In this document: positions 8,396 through 18,016 of the stretch, one piece after another | Layout: every line of letters starts with the position of its first letter | How positions within the stretch are numbered: position 1 is the stretch's first letter | From: an uncultured Halomonas sp. | Lineage (GTDB): Bacteria; Pseudomonadota; Gammaproteobacteria; Pseudomonadales; Halomonadaceae | Assembly (NCBI RefSeq): GCF_947500835.1 | Contig: NZ_CANMTQ010000006.1 | Location: forward strand, 124,001-188,000 | Direction of reading: 5' to 3' | DNA length: 64,000 bases | Position numbers and translations under genes: made by a program | The notes under the pieces: generated by a model | What the model was told of the DNA's origin: nothing | Seen by the model: the letters and a program-made list of their open reading frames with translations, nothing else | Databases searched by the model: none

Positions 8396-8522
8396 GTGGC
8401 GTTCGCCAGACGCCACTTTCCATAGCAGAGAAGGCTGATCCAGTATCGATTTCCCTGTCATGGTTATCTCCTCATCAAGCTAGTCACGGTCTTATGGTCG
8501 CCCACCCGGGCGACCTTTTTTT
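8396..8522 (+). ncRNA. PrrF/RyhB-like Fur-repressed small RNA
   Basis: A transcript of about 125 nt is predicted from a Fur-box promoter to a terminator. It opens with a hairpin (GTGGCGT 8396-8402 paired with ACGCCAC 8410-8416). A single-stranded core at 8462-8490 contains TTATCTCCTCATCAAGCTAG followed by TCACGGT, which closely matches the target-pairing core of Pseudomonas PrrF as I remember it. The 3' end is a canonical terminator. Such RNAs repress mRNAs of non-essential iron proteins when iron is scarce. Promoter, operator, core and terminator all agree; expression is inferred. Confidence 0.8.
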
Positions 8523-8644
8523 ATTCCATAAGCCTGAATTCTGTCATCAAGCTGCTCTTGATCACACCGTCTTATGGTCGCCCGCCAGGATAACTTTTTT
8601 ATCCTATAAACCGAAATCCTGCCATCAAGCTGCTCTTGATCACA
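8473..8644. repeat. Imperfect tandem copies of the sRNA 3' region
   Basis: CATCAAGCT occurs at 8473, 8545 and 8623 (spacing 72 and 78 bp). CTTATGGTCGCCC occurs at 8491 and 8571. Copies two and three share CATCAAGCTGCTCTTGATCA at 8545 and 8623. The second copy has a degraded terminator that partly reforms as AGGATAA/TTATCCT. Only the first copy has a promoter and Fur box. This stretch (8523-8659) holds no gene. Confidence 0.75.
8496..8522 (+). terminator. Rho-independent terminator of the PrrF-like RNA
   Basis: GGTCGCCC (8496-8503) pairs with GGGCGACC (8508-8515) across a 4-nt loop, followed by seven T residues (8516-8522). Confidence 0.9.
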
Positions 8645-8659
8645 ATGTAGTGATAAGGA

Positions 8660-9616
8660 TCAATTACGCCGATCTCCTGAGGCGCCACCCCGAACGGCAA
8701 AGGCGCTATTGTCCGCCCGCTCACCCGGCCATGGCGCACGCTGGTGAAAGCGCTCTCGTAGCAGCGCTGCCAGGGCTTCGACCGCAGGCCGCGAGTCCTT
8801 GGCGATATTGCGTCCGAAATAAAGCTTGGCTTCACCACCGATCAATGCCGGTAGACCATCGCTTTCTTCCAGTACCCGCATCGCTGGAGTCAAACGCTGA
8901 CGATCGAGAATACCGATGGCAAGCCCCGCCTCCACTGCCGTCTCCAGGGCGTGAATGCTGGTACAGGTGAACACTGCATACCAGGAACGCCCCACCGCTT
9001 CCAATGCTTCGAGTCCCAGGGCGCGATAGGGGCAGTTCACCGGATGCAGGGCCAGCGGCAAGGGCTGCTCGGCATCGATTCGCGCCTCTCGCCCGGCGGC
9101 CCATACCGGTGCGGTACGCCACATGGGCTCGCCTCCGCGCAGGCGATTCTGGCGATCGAGCAATACCGCCAAGGCCAACTCGCCGCGCTCGAGCAGCTGG
9201 GTAAGCTCGCCGCTGGTCGCCGTGACCGCCTCGAGCAATACGTCCGGGTGAGTTGCCAGGAACTCCGGCAGTACCTGTCCCACCAGTTCACGGGCGTAGT
9301 CTTCCGGCAACCCAAAGCGCACTTTGCCGCTTAGACCACCCCCGGTGAAGCGCGCCAGCAGGTTATCGTGCTGACGCAAAAGCTCTCGCGCCTCGCGCAG
9401 CAATGTTTCCCCGGTAGGAGTGGGACTGACGCCGCGGGCACCACGAATCAATAACCGCGTGCCCAGACGCTCTTCCAGACGCTTGATCTGCATGCTGATG
9501 GCGCTGATGGTGCGATGCCGCTGCTGCGCCGCCGCAGCCAGAGTGCCTAGCTGGGTCACGATCACGAAACTACGCAACGACTCAAGATCCAACGCTCCCA
9601 ACGAGACTTCAGACAT
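8660..9616 (-). CDS. LysR family transcriptional regulator
   Basis: A 318-residue LTTR. The N-terminal winged helix-turn-helix is at about residues 10-70 (FVIVTQLGTLAAAAQQRHRT, then ISMQIKRLEERLG); the periplasmic-binding-like effector domain starts near residue 97 (LSGKVRFGLPEDYARELV). It is divergent from an EamA exporter gene 93 nt away, the usual arrangement for an LTTR controlling its neighbour. The AT-rich gap at 9617-9709 would hold both promoters. The effector is unknown. Confidence 0.92.
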   Translation of the reverse strand: MSEVSLGALDLESLRSFVIVTQLGTLAAAAQQRHRTISAISMQIKRLEERLGTRLLIRGARGVSPTPTGETLLREARELLRQHDNLLARFTGGGLSGKVRFGLPEDYARELVGQVLPEFLATHPDVLLEAVTATSGELTQLLERGELALAVLLDRQNRLRGGEPMWRTAPVWAAGREARIDAEQPLPLALHPVNCPYRALGLEALEAVGRSWYAVFTCTSIHALETAVEAGLAIGILDRQRLTPAMRVLEESDGLPALIGGEAKLYFGRNIAKDSRPAVEALAALLRERFHQRAPWPGERADNSAFAVRGGASGDRRN

Positions 9617-9709
9617 ATTGAAGGCTCCCTATAATAAATGTCGATTTCTTGAATACTTTATAAGGTCCAGACTTGCCTCGCCATCATTCATCAGCGAGGG
9701 AGGCTGTTC

Positions 9710-10819
9710 ATGTCAGACACTTATCGGCGCGAGCGGCATCTCGCCTTGCCAACACCGTCCATCAAGTGGCCATTGACCAGCGCCATTGTGGCCATCGGGT
9801 TCGTGCTGTGCTGGAGCAGCGGCTTCGTGGGTAGCCGCTTGGCGGTGGCGGTGGACACGCCACCGGTGGCGCTCTATGCCTGGCGTTTTGCCCTGGCAAC
9901 GGTGCTGGCAGGCCTGTGGTGGCTGTTCAGCATATTGCGTCATGGCGGTGAAACCGTCGGCTGGCACGCCCTGACCCGGGAAGCCACGAGCGGCAGCCTG
10001 ACCATGGGACTCTATTTGTTGGCCATGTTGCTGGGCATTCACCAGGGTGTGAGCGCTGGAGTGGCGGCGCTGATCGGCGCCCTGCAGCCTCTTTTCGCGG
10101 CGGCGCTGGCCGCCCTGTGGCTACGCGAGATGAGCTCCCGCGCCCAATGGCTGGGCATGTTAGTGGCGACCCTGGGCGCCGGCCTTTGCGTGCTGGACGA
10201 TGCCCAGGGTATGGGTGGCGCAACGCCCTGGGCCTATCTATTGCCGATATTGGCGGTGGCCGCGGTGACCCTGGGCAGCCTGATGACGCCCCGGCCCAGC
10301 GAGCGCAGCCTCTCCCTGCCGGCGCGACTGACCGTGCAGCTGGCTACCACCACCGTTTTATTCTTTATCGCCGCCGGGCTGCTAGAGGGCGGTGACCTGA
10401 CACCGCCGGCCCCAACCCTGAGTAATGCCTTGATCATCGCCTTTCTGGTAGTGCTGGCGACTTTTGGCGGCTACGGCTTTTTTGTAAAGGGACTTTCGCA
10501 CTTCGGGGTAACGCGGCTTTCGACGCTGATCTACCTGACGCCGGCAGTAACCATGGGCTGGGCGGCGCTGATGTTCGGCGAGCTGCCCGGCCTGCTGGGG
10601 CTGGCAGGCATGGCGGTGGTGGCGCTAGGCGTGCTGCAGACGCTGCGCGCCCGTCCGCACAACCGCAGCGGCGCCACCATCCGCGCGCCGCGGCGCGAAG
10701 CGGCAGCACCCGAGGCTTATGTGGCGCGAGCGAAGATCAAGTCCCAGACGCCATGGCCAAGCCGCTCGCCGCGGGCTTCGAACTTGGTCAGTGGCCGAAA
10801 TTCGGGCCGTGATACATAA
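9710..10819 (+). CDS. EamA/DMT family transporter with C-terminal extension
   Basis: A 369-residue drug/metabolite transporter with ten predicted helices and two EamA repeats ([20 protein letters not shown] and, in the second half, [22 protein letters not shown]). The hydrophobic core ends near residue 310; a basic, Pro/Arg-rich tail of about 55 residues follows and runs 103 nt into the 3' end of convergent trmB. The tail looks like readthrough of antisense sequence rather than a conserved domain, so an ancestral stop was probably lost. Likely exports an amino acid or metabolite under the divergent LysR. Confidence 0.85.
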   Translation: MSDTYRRERHLALPTPSIKWPLTSAIVAIGFVLCWSSGFVGSRLAVAVDTPPVALYAWRFALATVLAGLWWLFSILRHGGETVGWHALTREATSGSLTMGLYLLAMLLGIHQGVSAGVAALIGALQPLFAAALAALWLREMSSRAQWLGMLVATLGAGLCVLDDAQGMGGATPWAYLLPILAVAAVTLGSLMTPRPSERSLSLPARLTVQLATTTVLFFIAAGLLEGGDLTPPAPTLSNALIIAFLVVLATFGGYGFFVKGLSHFGVTRLSTLIYLTPAVTMGWAALMFGELPGLLGLAGMAVVALGVLQTLRARPHNRSGATIRAPRREAAAPEAYVARAKIKSQTPWPSRSPRASNLVSGRNSGRDT

Positions 10820-11442
10820 GGGGCCGTCTGTGCCTCGGCGGTATTACGATAGCCCGGGGCACTTTCCATCACCTCCGCCATGTACTCGGCGTAGGCTTCC
10901 CAGTCCGTTGCCATATGCAGCACGCCACCGGGTTTCAGTCGAGTACGTACCAGTTCGACGAAGGCCGGTTGGACAATACGCCGCTTATGATGCTTCTTCT
11001 TCGGCCAGGGGTCGGGAAAGAACAGCTGCACCGCGTCGAGGCTGGCTTCTGGAAGACAGCGGGACAACACTTCCAGCGCATCGTCGCGATATACCCGCAG
11101 ATTGGTCAGGCCACGCTTGTCGGCTTCGTCGAGCAGCTTGCCGACGCCAGGCGCATGCACCTCGATACCGATGAAATCCGTTTCGGGATGCGCTTCGGCC
11201 TGTTCGATTAATGAGCCCCCCATACCGAACCCTATCTCCACTATGCGCGGGCTCCCTGAGCGACCGAACAGGTAATCCAGATCCTGTAGCCCTTCCTCGA
11301 CGCTCAGCCCCCAGCGTGGCCAGACCTCTTCGAGGCCGCGAGTCTGGGCGGCGGTCATGCGCCCGGCGCGCAGCACATAGCTTTTTACGCCCCGCCTGGG
11401 TCGCGGGTTCGAGTCGTCGGCTGCTTGCGCCTCTTTACTCAT
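10717..11442 (-). CDS. trmB: tRNA (guanine-N7-)-methyltransferase
   Basis: A 241-residue SAM-dependent enzyme that methylates G46 of tRNA. The ATG at 11442 ([10 protein letters not shown]) lies just after the thiG stop; longer starts at 11466 and 11502 would overlap thiG. Motifs: the SAM-binding [23 protein letters not shown], the catalytic region [20 protein letters not shown] and the C-terminal [17 protein letters not shown]. It is last in a thiS-thiG-trmB run. Its 3' end overlaps the tail of the convergent EamA gene. Confidence 0.95.
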   Translation of the reverse strand: MSKEAQAADDSNPRPRRGVKSYVLRAGRMTAAQTRGLEEVWPRWGLSVEEGLQDLDYLFGRSGSPRIVEIGFGMGGSLIEQAEAHPETDFIGIEVHAPGVGKLLDEADKRGLTNLRVYRDDALEVLSRCLPEASLDAVQLFFPDPWPKKKHHKRRIVQPAFVELVRTRLKPGGVLHMATDWEAYAEYMAEVMESAPGYRNTAEAQTAPYVSRPEFRPLTKFEARGERLGHGVWDLIFARAT

Positions 11443-11458
11443 GCGGCGATCTTCCGTT

Positions 11459-12256
11459 TCAAGCATTGATTCGTCCGGCCATGGGGGATGACGCCTCGGC
11501 ATGCTGCCGGCGTGGCATGCGACCGGCGAGAAACGCCTCTCGCCCCGCCTCGATGGCTTTCTTCATGCCCCCGGCCATGACGATCGGCTGGCGAGAGTGG
11601 GCAATTGCCGAGTTCATCAGCACGCCGGAGCAGCCCATTTCCATGGCCAGGGCCGCATCCGAGGCGGTCCCGATACCCGCATCCACCAGAATCGGCACCT
11701 CCGCATTCTCGAGAATGATGGCCAGGGTGTGCGGGTTGAGCAGGCCATTGCCGGAGCCTATCAACGAGCCCAGCGGCATGACGGCGCAGCAGCCGATCTT
11801 CTCGAGCTCCTTGGCCACGATCGGATCGTCGCTGGTATAGGCCATGACATCGAAGCCATCGCGAACCAGCTCCTCCGCAGCCTTGAGGGTCTCCACCACG
11901 TTGGGATAGAGGGTGCTGTCCTCGGCCAGCACCTCGAGCTTGACCAGGTTATGGCCGTCGAGGAGCTCCCGGGCCAGCTTGCAGGTACGCACCGCTTCCC
12001 GGGCGTTGTAACAGCCGGCGGTATTGGGCAGCAGGGTATAACGCTCCGGCGGGATGGCCTCGAGCAGGCTCGGCTCATTCGCATCCTGGCCAAGATTGGT
12101 ACGGCGTACCGCGAAGGTCACCACCTCGGTGCCGCTGGCGGCAATGGCGGCCTTGGCCTCGTCGTAATCCTTGTAACGCCCGGTGCCCACCAGCAAGCGC
12201 GAGGTAAACTTGCGGCCAGCGACGTACCAAGGCTGATCGATTGTTTGTGCTGACAT
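11459..12256 (-). CDS. thiG: Thiazole synthase
   Basis: A 265-residue enzyme forming the thiazole phosphate of thiamine from deoxyxylulose phosphate, dehydroglycine and ThiS-thiocarboxylate. The start at 12256 gives [10 protein letters not shown]. Visible motifs are LVGTGRYKD, the LPNTAGC loop (residues 76-82), the Schiff-base lysine in VKLEV (Lys106) and the phosphate-binding [10 protein letters not shown] and [11 protein letters not shown]. It follows thiS by 25 nt. Deoxyxylulose phosphate comes from dxs, also in this window. No TPP riboswitch was seen upstream. Confidence 0.96.
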   Translation of the reverse strand: MSAQTIDQPWYVAGRKFTSRLLVGTGRYKDYDEAKAAIAASGTEVVTFAVRRTNLGQDANEPSLLEAIPPERYTLLPNTAGCYNAREAVRTCKLARELLDGHNLVKLEVLAEDSTLYPNVVETLKAAEELVRDGFDVMAYTSDDPIVAKELEKIGCCAVMPLGSLIGSGNGLLNPHTLAIILENAEVPILVDAGIGTASDAALAMEMGCSGVLMNSAIAHSRQPIVMAGGMKKAIEAGREAFLAGRMPRRQHAEASSPMAGRINA

Positions 12257-12281
12257 GATGACTCCCGTGATACAACGACGC

Positions 12282-12482
12282 TCAACCGCCGCCGATGGCA
12301 TGGACGATTTCAACACGATCACCGTCGCTCAAGCAGAGCGCGGCATGCTGACTGCGTGGCACGATCTCTTCATTGACCTCGACGGCAATGCGTCGATCCG
12401 CCAGACCGAGTGACTCGATCAACTCGCTGACCGTGGCCCCACCTTCGAACGCTTGAGGCTCACCGTTGAGCTGAATCTGCAT
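12282..12482 (-). CDS. thiS: Sulfur carrier protein ThiS
   Basis: A 66-residue ubiquitin-like protein ending in the required Gly-Gly tail (HAIGGG), which is adenylated and thiocarboxylated to donate sulfur to ThiG. The start at 12482 ([10 protein letters not shown]) gives the family's usual length. A longer frame adds 13 residues without support. It is first in the thiS-thiG-trmB operon, about 90 nt after the AGCS terminator. Confidence 0.95.
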   Translation of the reverse strand: MQIQLNGEPQAFEGGATVSELIESLGLADRRIAVEVNEEIVPRSQHAALCLSDGDRVEIVHAIGGG

Positions 12483-12544
12483 GATGACCTCCGCACAGAC
12501 TGCAGATGGATGAATTTGCAAAAGGATGAATCTGCAAAAGATAG

Positions 12545-12562
12545 GCCCGCTAAATTGCGGGC
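12545..12562 (-). terminator. Terminator of the AGCS symporter gene
   Basis: On the minus strand GCCCGC-AATTTA-GCGGGC is followed by CTATCTTTTG. It lies between the AGCS stop and the thiS start and separates the two transcription units. Confidence 0.65.
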
Positions 12563-12574
12563 GCTAGTGTAGCG

Positions 12575-14074
12575 TCAAACCTTATTATCGGCACTTTTCT
12601 GGTTCGGCGGCCAGACGTTCGAGTCGACCAGCTCCGGCTTCTTCATCACCTTGGGGTCGAAGACCGGCTCGTCGTTCCCTTCCTGGCGCTGTCGCTCATA
12701 ATCCTGGAGCAGTCGCAGGCCAGTCGGTGACAGCAACAGGATAGCGATCAGGTTGGTGGTGGCCATCAACCCCATGGAAAGATCGGCAAAGTTCCAGACA
12801 AAGGTCAGTTGCGCCACGGAGCCGATCATTACCATGGCCAACACCACCCAGCGCAGGGTGTGATCCGCCTTCTTGGCCTGGCCACGGAACAGATATTCGA
12901 TGTTGACCGAGGAGAAGGAATAATTGGCCAACACCGATGTGTAGGCAAAGAACAAGATGATGACGGCAATGAAGATTTCACCGAAACCGCCGAGATGATC
13001 GACCATGGCATCCTGGGTCAGCTTGATGCCCTCGATGGAAGCGCCGGGGGAGCTGCTGAGCAGGGTGTCATAGACCCCGGACATCAGGATCACCACCGCC
13101 GTGCAGCTGCAGATCAACAGCGTATCCACGAACACACCGAAGGACTGTACCAGCCCCTGGGCGGCGGGATGCTTGACGCTGGCCTGGGCGGCGGCATTGG
13201 GCGCCGAACCCATACCGGCCTCGTTGGAGAACAGACCGCGCTTGATGCCATTCTCCATGGCCACCTTGATCGAATAACCCACCGCACCACCCACCGCAGG
13301 GCCATAGCCGAAGGCGCTCTTGACGATCAGCGCCAGCATGTCCGGTACGGCGGTGATGTTGGTAATCAGAATCCACAGTGCCACCAACAGATAGGCAATC
13401 GCCATGGCCGGCACGATCTTTTCGGCAGTGCGCGCCACGGATTTCAGACCACCGAAAATGACGATCGCCACCAGCACCACCAATACCAATCCGGTGATCC
13501 AATTAGGTATTCCAAAGGCGCCGTTCATCGCCTGGGCAATGGTATTGGATTGGGCCGCATTGAAGGCCAAGCCATAGGCGATGATCAAGAAAACCGCGAA
13601 TAGCGCCCCCAGCCAGCGCCAGCCCAGACCCCGCTCGATGTAATAGGCCGGACCACCGCGGAATACGCCGTCTTCATTGTCGTGCTTGTAAAGCTGCGCC
13701 AGGGCCGATTCGATGAAGGCGGTAGCAAATCCCAACAGTGCGGTGATCCACATCCAGAAGATCGCCCCGGGGCCACCGATCCACAGGGCAAGGGCAACGC
13801 CGGCCAGGTTACCAGTGCCCAGGCGTGCCGCCAGGGAAGTCGCAAAGGCCTGAAAACCGCTTACCCCTTCACCGGCACCACGGGCGGTAAAGGTTACCTT
13901 GGCCATGTGCCGAAACATTCGAAACTGCATGCCGCGGGTCATGACGGTGAAGAAAAGTCCGGTGCCCAGCAGCAGATACACCAGGATATAACTCCAGATG
14001 AAATCGCTGACCGGGTTTATGACCGCATAAATACCGTCGCGCAACGGCTCGATGAATGAGAAAAGAGCTTCCAT
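12575..14074 (-). CDS. AGCS family sodium:alanine (glycine) symporter
   Basis: A 499-residue membrane protein importing alanine or glycine with Na+. The ATG at 14074 has AGGAGAATAAT upstream, which decides against the longer frame. Family motifs: GEGVSGFQAFATSLAARLGT, GNLAGVALALWIGGPGAIFW, GGPAYYIERGLGW and NEAGMGSAPNAAAQA. About ten TM helices; the C-terminus (last 50 residues) is polar. Na+-coupled amino acid uptake fits a salt-adapted host. Monocistronic, with its own terminator. Confidence 0.94.
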   Translation of the reverse strand: MEALFSFIEPLRDGIYAVINPVSDFIWSYILVYLLLGTGLFFTVMTRGMQFRMFRHMAKVTFTARGAGEGVSGFQAFATSLAARLGTGNLAGVALALWIGGPGAIFWMWITALLGFATAFIESALAQLYKHDNEDGVFRGGPAYYIERGLGWRWLGALFAVFLIIAYGLAFNAAQSNTIAQAMNGAFGIPNWITGLVLVVLVAIVIFGGLKSVARTAEKIVPAMAIAYLLVALWILITNITAVPDMLALIVKSAFGYGPAVGGAVGYSIKVAMENGIKRGLFSNEAGMGSAPNAAAQASVKHPAAQGLVQSFGVFVDTLLICSCTAVVILMSGVYDTLLSSSPGASIEGIKLTQDAMVDHLGGFGEIFIAVIILFFAYTSVLANYSFSSVNIEYLFRGQAKKADHTLRWVVLAMVMIGSVAQLTFVWNFADLSMGLMATTNLIAILLLSPTGLRLLQDYERQRQEGNDEPVFDPKVMKKPELVDSNVWPPNQKSADNKV

Positions 14075-14226
14075 GGCATTATTCTCCTGGTTTTTCCTGG
14101 GCCGGCTCAAAGAATAGCGGCGCAAGCGACGTCGCGAAACACCGCCGATAAAATGTTTTCATTGTCGAGTGCTTGAAAGAGAAATTCAGGTAAGGACGTT
14201 GTACCCACCAGTGGAGAAATATTGCC

Positions 14227-14622
14227 ATGCAAGAACGTGCTATCTGGGTCGCCACGGCGCTAAGTGGTTTCATCCTGGTGATGGCCGGCGCCTTCGGCGC
14301 TCACGGCCTGGAAGGGCGTGTGAGCGAGCGCCTGCTCGCGGCTTTCGAGACTGGGGTGCGTTATCAAGCCTGGCATACCCTGGCCATTCTCCTGGTGCTG
14401 ATCTGGCGCCAGCAGCAGCCATTACGCGGCCAGAAAATTGTGATGGGGCTATGGGGGGCGGGCATAGTGCTTTTTTCCGGCTCGTTGTACCTGATGACCC
14501 TGACCGGTATCCGCACGCTGGGCATGATCACTCCCATCGGCGGCGTCCTGTTCCTGGCGGGCTGGCTGATGCTGGCCTGGACGAGCTGGCGAAATCAGCG
14601 CAACGAAAACAAGGGGCGTTAA
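14227..14622 (+). CDS. DUF423 family membrane protein (YgdD-like)
   Basis: A 131-residue protein with four TM helices. The family signature is clear: GAFGAHGLEGRVSERLLAAF, ETGVRYQAWHTLAI and LFSGSLYLMTLTGIRTLGMI, then TPIGGVLFLAGW. Function is unknown across the family. Its TAA stop overlaps that of the convergent thioesterase gene by three bases, leaving no intergenic space. Confidence 0.92.
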   Translation: MQERAIWVATALSGFILVMAGAFGAHGLEGRVSERLLAAFETGVRYQAWHTLAILLVLIWRQQQPLRGQKIVMGLWGAGIVLFSGSLYLMTLTGIRTLGMITPIGGVLFLAGWLMLAWTSWRNQRNENKGR

Positions 14623-15038
14623 TCATCGTCTTGATCGGGTAGCGCATAGGTCGCCGTCACTAGGGCGACCGGTTCATCATCGCCTGCGGAGAACAGTTCG
14701 ACCTCGCCCACCGCAAGCCGCCGCCCCAGCTTGATCACTCGGGCGTTGGCGATCAGATCGCGATCGCCCCGGGCTCGGCGCAAAAAATGACAATTGAGAT
14801 CCGTGGTCACCGCCATGGGCTCGGGGCCGATCTGAGCGAGTATCGCCACATACAGGCACACATCCGCCAATCCCATCATGCTTGGTCCGGAGACACAGGC
14901 GCCGGGTCGCAGGTGCTCGTCCTCGATGGCCAGGCTCATGGTGGCCCGCATCTCATGCACGCCTTCAATGGTGCCCTGACGATGGGGGAAAACCTCGTCA
15001 AGAAAATCCTCGATGGCGGCGGCAGTCATCACGGTCAT
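14619..15038 (-). CDS. PaaI-type hotdog thioesterase
   Basis: A 139-residue protein of the hotdog fold. ATG at 15038 is chosen over a TTG one codon upstream. Family features: LRPGACVSGPSMMGLADVCL (the position of the catalytic acid in the central helix), AVTTDLNCHFLRRA and a terminal beta strand VALVTATYALP. It would hydrolyse acyl-CoA or a related thioester; substrate unknown. It ends convergently against the DUF423 gene. Confidence 0.85.
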   Translation of the reverse strand: MTVMTAAAIEDFLDEVFPHRQGTIEGVHEMRATMSLAIEDEHLRPGACVSGPSMMGLADVCLYVAILAQIGPEPMAVTTDLNCHFLRRARGDRDLIANARVIKLGRRLAVGEVELFSAGDDEPVALVTATYALPDQDDD

Positions 15039-15204
15039 CAACGCTCTCCAAGCAATACGAACCCAGGCCGTTACGATAGCGTAACCGGTAGACTCGGCAC
15101 AGTCTCATGCCATGAAACAACCTTGTGTCGAATCAACGCAACGCCTTGTTCATTCGTTCACATGGGCTCGGCTATACTCAATGCCTCTTAAAAAATACGG
15201 ACGT

Positions 15205-15525
15205 ATGAAACCCATGATCCGACTTCCAAGCATCACGATCATCGTAGCTCTCGTCTCACTGCTGAGCCTTTGCGCTCAAGCCCAGGAGAATTCATCTTCC
15301 GATACGTCAAAGCCAGCGCCCACGGAAGACACCAAGAAAATGAAGCAGGCGCTCGAAGAACCTACCCCGGTGGAAGATGGCGCCAAGCAGGCACCAGGGG
15401 GTAAAGCCAAGCCAGAAGAGAACTGGTTTGGTTGCAACCCAGATGAAAACAAACAGCAGCAGTCCTGCGACCAACAAGGCGATGCTGAAAAAGGAAAGGA
15501 AAAAGACGAGAATAAAACGTCTTAG
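15205..15525 (+). CDS. Small secreted hypothetical protein, highly charged
   Basis: 106 residues if started at ATG 15205 (MKPMIRLPSI), giving a signal peptide with predicted cleavage near AQAQ. A TATACT -10-like element at 15173-15178 fits this start. The mature protein is low-complexity and rich in Glu, Lys, Pro, Gln, Asp and Ser, with two Cys that may form one disulfide (WFGCNPDE and QQSCDQQ). No family recognised. It ends at a terminator shared with glcB. Confidence 0.6.
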   Translation: MKPMIRLPSITIIVALVSLLSLCAQAQENSSSDTSKPAPTEDTKKMKQALEEPTPVEDGAKQAPGGKAKPEENWFGCNPDENKQQQSCDQQGDAEKGKEKDENKTS

Positions 15526-15554
15526 TAAACATCGGTACATCGTATTGAAAGTAC

Positions 15555-15586
15555 AAAAGGCTCCGCCGGATCCGGCGAAGCCTTTT
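15555..15586. terminator. Bidirectional terminator before glcB
   Basis: A 32-bp palindrome with a single mismatch (AAAAGGCT...AGCCTTTT around CGCCGGATCCGGCG). It has A- and T-runs on both sides and lies between the convergent small secreted protein gene and glcB. Confidence 0.85.
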
Positions 15587-15615
15587 GATTGAACAGCGGA
15601 ATCAATACGCTGGTT

Positions 15616-17817
15616 TTACCTGGCCTTCTCCACCGCTCGCCAGTGATGCAGCAGCGGTTCGGTATAGCCGGAGGGCTGCTCGCGCCCCTTGAAGATCAGA
15701 TCCGACGCCGCCTGGAAGGCGGTTGAATCCTCCAGGTGCGAGGTCATCGGCGTGTAGGTCGGGTCGCCTTCGTTCTGCTTGTCGACCACCTCGGCCATGC
15801 GCTCCAGCGTCTTCTTGACCTGGTCTTCGCTGACCACGCCGTGATAGAGCCAGTTGGCAATGTGCTGGCTGGAAATGCGCAGCGTGGCGCGGTCTTCCAT
15901 TAGCCCCACATCGTGAATGTCCGGCACCTTGGAACAGCCCACACCGTGCTCCACCCAGCGCACCACATAGCCAAGAATACCCTGGCAGTTGTTGTCGAGT
16001 TCCTGTTGGATCTCTTCTGCAGACCACTCGGCTTTCTCTACCACCGGCACGCTGAGCAGATCATCCAGAAGATCGACCGCGCCTTGCCCTTTCAGATCAT
16101 GCTGCACGGCATTGACGTCGATCTGATGATAATGCAAGGCGTGCAGCACCGCCGCGGTAGGTGACGGCACCCAGGCAGTATTGGCCCCAGCCTTGGGATG
16201 GCCGATCTTCTGCTCGAGCATGGCAGCCATCAATTCCGGCATCGCCCACATACCCTTGCCGATCTGGGCGCGGCCCCGCAGGCCACAATCCAGACCGACC
16301 AGGACGTTGTTGCGCTCATAGGCAGCGATCCAGGCTGTTCCCTTCATATCGCCCTTGCGCAGCATGGGACCGGCTTCCATGGTGCTATGCATTTCGTCAC
16401 CGGTGCGATCCAGGAAACCGGTATTGATGAACACGACCCGGCTCGCGGCCTCGTTGATACACGCCTTGAGGTTGACGGAAGTGCGTCGCTCCTCGTCCAT
16501 GATGCCCATCTTGAGGGTGTTGCGGGGCAGGCCCAACAGCTCCTCGATCCGCTCGAACAAGGTGTTGGAGAAGGCAACTTCCTTTGGGCCATGCATCTTG
16601 GGCTTGACGATATAGACCGAGCCGGTGCGGCTGTTATGCGTCTGACCCTGCGCCTGTCCATCACCTCCCAATATGCGTGTCTTCTTCAGATCGTGCATGG
16701 CGATGAGGCTGGTAAAAATACCGTCGAGCAAACCTTCGGGTACTTCATTGCCCGCTTCGTCGAGGATCGCCGGATTGGTCATCAGATGACCGACGTTACG
16801 CACGAACATCAGCGAACGTCCGGGCAGGTCAAGATCGCTGCCGTCCGGACGCAGATAATGACGATCCTCATTCAAACGGCGGGTATAGCTCTTGTCGCCC
16901 TTGTCGATATGCTCTTCGAGATCGCCGCGCATCAGCCCTAGCCAGTTGCGATACACGCCAACCTTGTCCTCGGCGTCTACCGCCGCCACGGAGTCCTCGC
17001 AATCCATGATGGTGGTGACGGCGGCCTCGACCAGGACATCCTTGAGATGTGCCGCATCAGTCTTGCCGATGGGATGTTCGGCGTCGAACTGAAGCTCCAG
17101 ATGCAAGCCATGCTGGGTCAACAGAATGGCGCTGGGCGCAGACGCGTCCCCCTGATACCCAATCAGCTGATCCGGACGCTCGAGCCCGGTTTCGCGGCCA
17201 TCTTCCAGGGTAACAATAAGCTGACCATCACGCAGCGCATAGCGCACTGCATCGCGATGGGAGGCGCTGGACAGCGGCGCTGCCTGATCGAGCACGTTGC
17301 GGGCATAGGTGATGACCTTGGCGCCCCGCTTGGGGTTGTAGTCACTGCCAATCTCCGCACCATCTTCTTCGCTGATGGCATCGGTGCCATAAAGAGCATC
17401 GTACAAGCTGCCCCAGCGTGCGTTGGCGGCGTTCAGCGCGTAGCGGGCGTTGCTGACCGGTACAACGAGCTGCGGCCCCGCCTGAGTCGTGATCTCATCG
17501 TCCACGTTGGCGGTGGATGCCTCCACCTTGGCGGGGGCATCCACCAGATAGCCGATCTTTTTGAGAAAGGCGCGATAGGCAGCCAGATCGCGAACCGGGC
17601 CAGGGTTTTCCCGATGCCAGGTATCGAGCTCTTGCTGCATGCGCTCGCGCTCCTCCAGGAGTTCGCGATTGCGTGGCGCCAGATCATGGATCAGGGCATC
17701 AACGCCGGCCCAGAAAGCATCGGCGTCCACACCGGTACCGGGCAAGGCTTCATCGCTGATGAAGCGATCGAGTTCAGAGGCCACCTGGAGACGATGGCGG
17801 GAGATGCGGTCAGACAT
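15616..17817 (-). CDS. glcB: Malate synthase G
   Basis: A 733-residue enzyme condensing glyoxylate with acetyl-CoA to malate. The ATG at 17817 has AGGAG 8 nt upstream. Signatures: [52 protein letters not shown], then [17 protein letters not shown] and [20 protein letters not shown]. Length matches isoform G (about 720-730), not isoform A. It links to the glyoxylate genes at the other end of the window. Upstream at 17883-17903 there is a GACGCC/GGCGTC inverted repeat that could be an operator. Confidence 0.96.
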   Translation of the reverse strand: MSDRISRHRLQVASELDRFISDEALPGTGVDADAFWAGVDALIHDLAPRNRELLEERERMQQELDTWHRENPGPVRDLAAYRAFLKKIGYLVDAPAKVEASTANVDDEITTQAGPQLVVPVSNARYALNAANARWGSLYDALYGTDAISEEDGAEIGSDYNPKRGAKVITYARNVLDQAAPLSSASHRDAVRYALRDGQLIVTLEDGRETGLERPDQLIGYQGDASAPSAILLTQHGLHLELQFDAEHPIGKTDAAHLKDVLVEAAVTTIMDCEDSVAAVDAEDKVGVYRNWLGLMRGDLEEHIDKGDKSYTRRLNEDRHYLRPDGSDLDLPGRSLMFVRNVGHLMTNPAILDEAGNEVPEGLLDGIFTSLIAMHDLKKTRILGGDGQAQGQTHNSRTGSVYIVKPKMHGPKEVAFSNTLFERIEELLGLPRNTLKMGIMDEERRTSVNLKACINEAASRVVFINTGFLDRTGDEMHSTMEAGPMLRKGDMKGTAWIAAYERNNVLVGLDCGLRGRAQIGKGMWAMPELMAAMLEQKIGHPKAGANTAWVPSPTAAVLHALHYHQIDVNAVQHDLKGQGAVDLLDDLLSVPVVEKAEWSAEEIQQELDNNCQGILGYVVRWVEHGVGCSKVPDIHDVGLMEDRATLRISSQHIANWLYHGVVSEDQVKKTLERMAEVVDKQNEGDPTYTPMTSHLEDSTAFQAASDLIFKGREQPSGYTEPLLHHWRAVEKAR

Positions 17818-17882
17818 GGAAAACACTCCTGATGCGCTGCTATCGCCTGCTAACCAGCGATAGGCAAACTCGTTATGACAAA

Positions 17883-17903
17883 GACGCCTGTTAAAATGGC
17901 GTC
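17883..17903. promoter_or_regulatory. Short inverted repeat between glcB and hydrolase
   Basis: GACGCC (17883-17888) and GGCGTC (17898-17903) flank a 9-nt A/T-rich spacer in the divergent intergenic region. It could be an operator; no other evidence. Confidence 0.3.
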
Positions 17904-18016
17904 CATATGTTAACTGAAAGCGAACTTGAGGTGCGCTTCACTTGACCAATGACTTACAAGGACTTTCGTTTTCCTTATGGATTCAGGCTAGCATGGGGGC
18001 GTACAGGGAGAACTCG

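Noticed and set aside
11400..11425. tRNA-like GGGTTCGAG sequence
   Set aside because: It falls inside the trmB coding frame and no cloverleaf can be drawn around it.
12483..12574. Possible TPP riboswitch before thiS
   Set aside because: Only about 90 nt separate the genes and they contain a terminator; the conserved thi-box sequence was not found.
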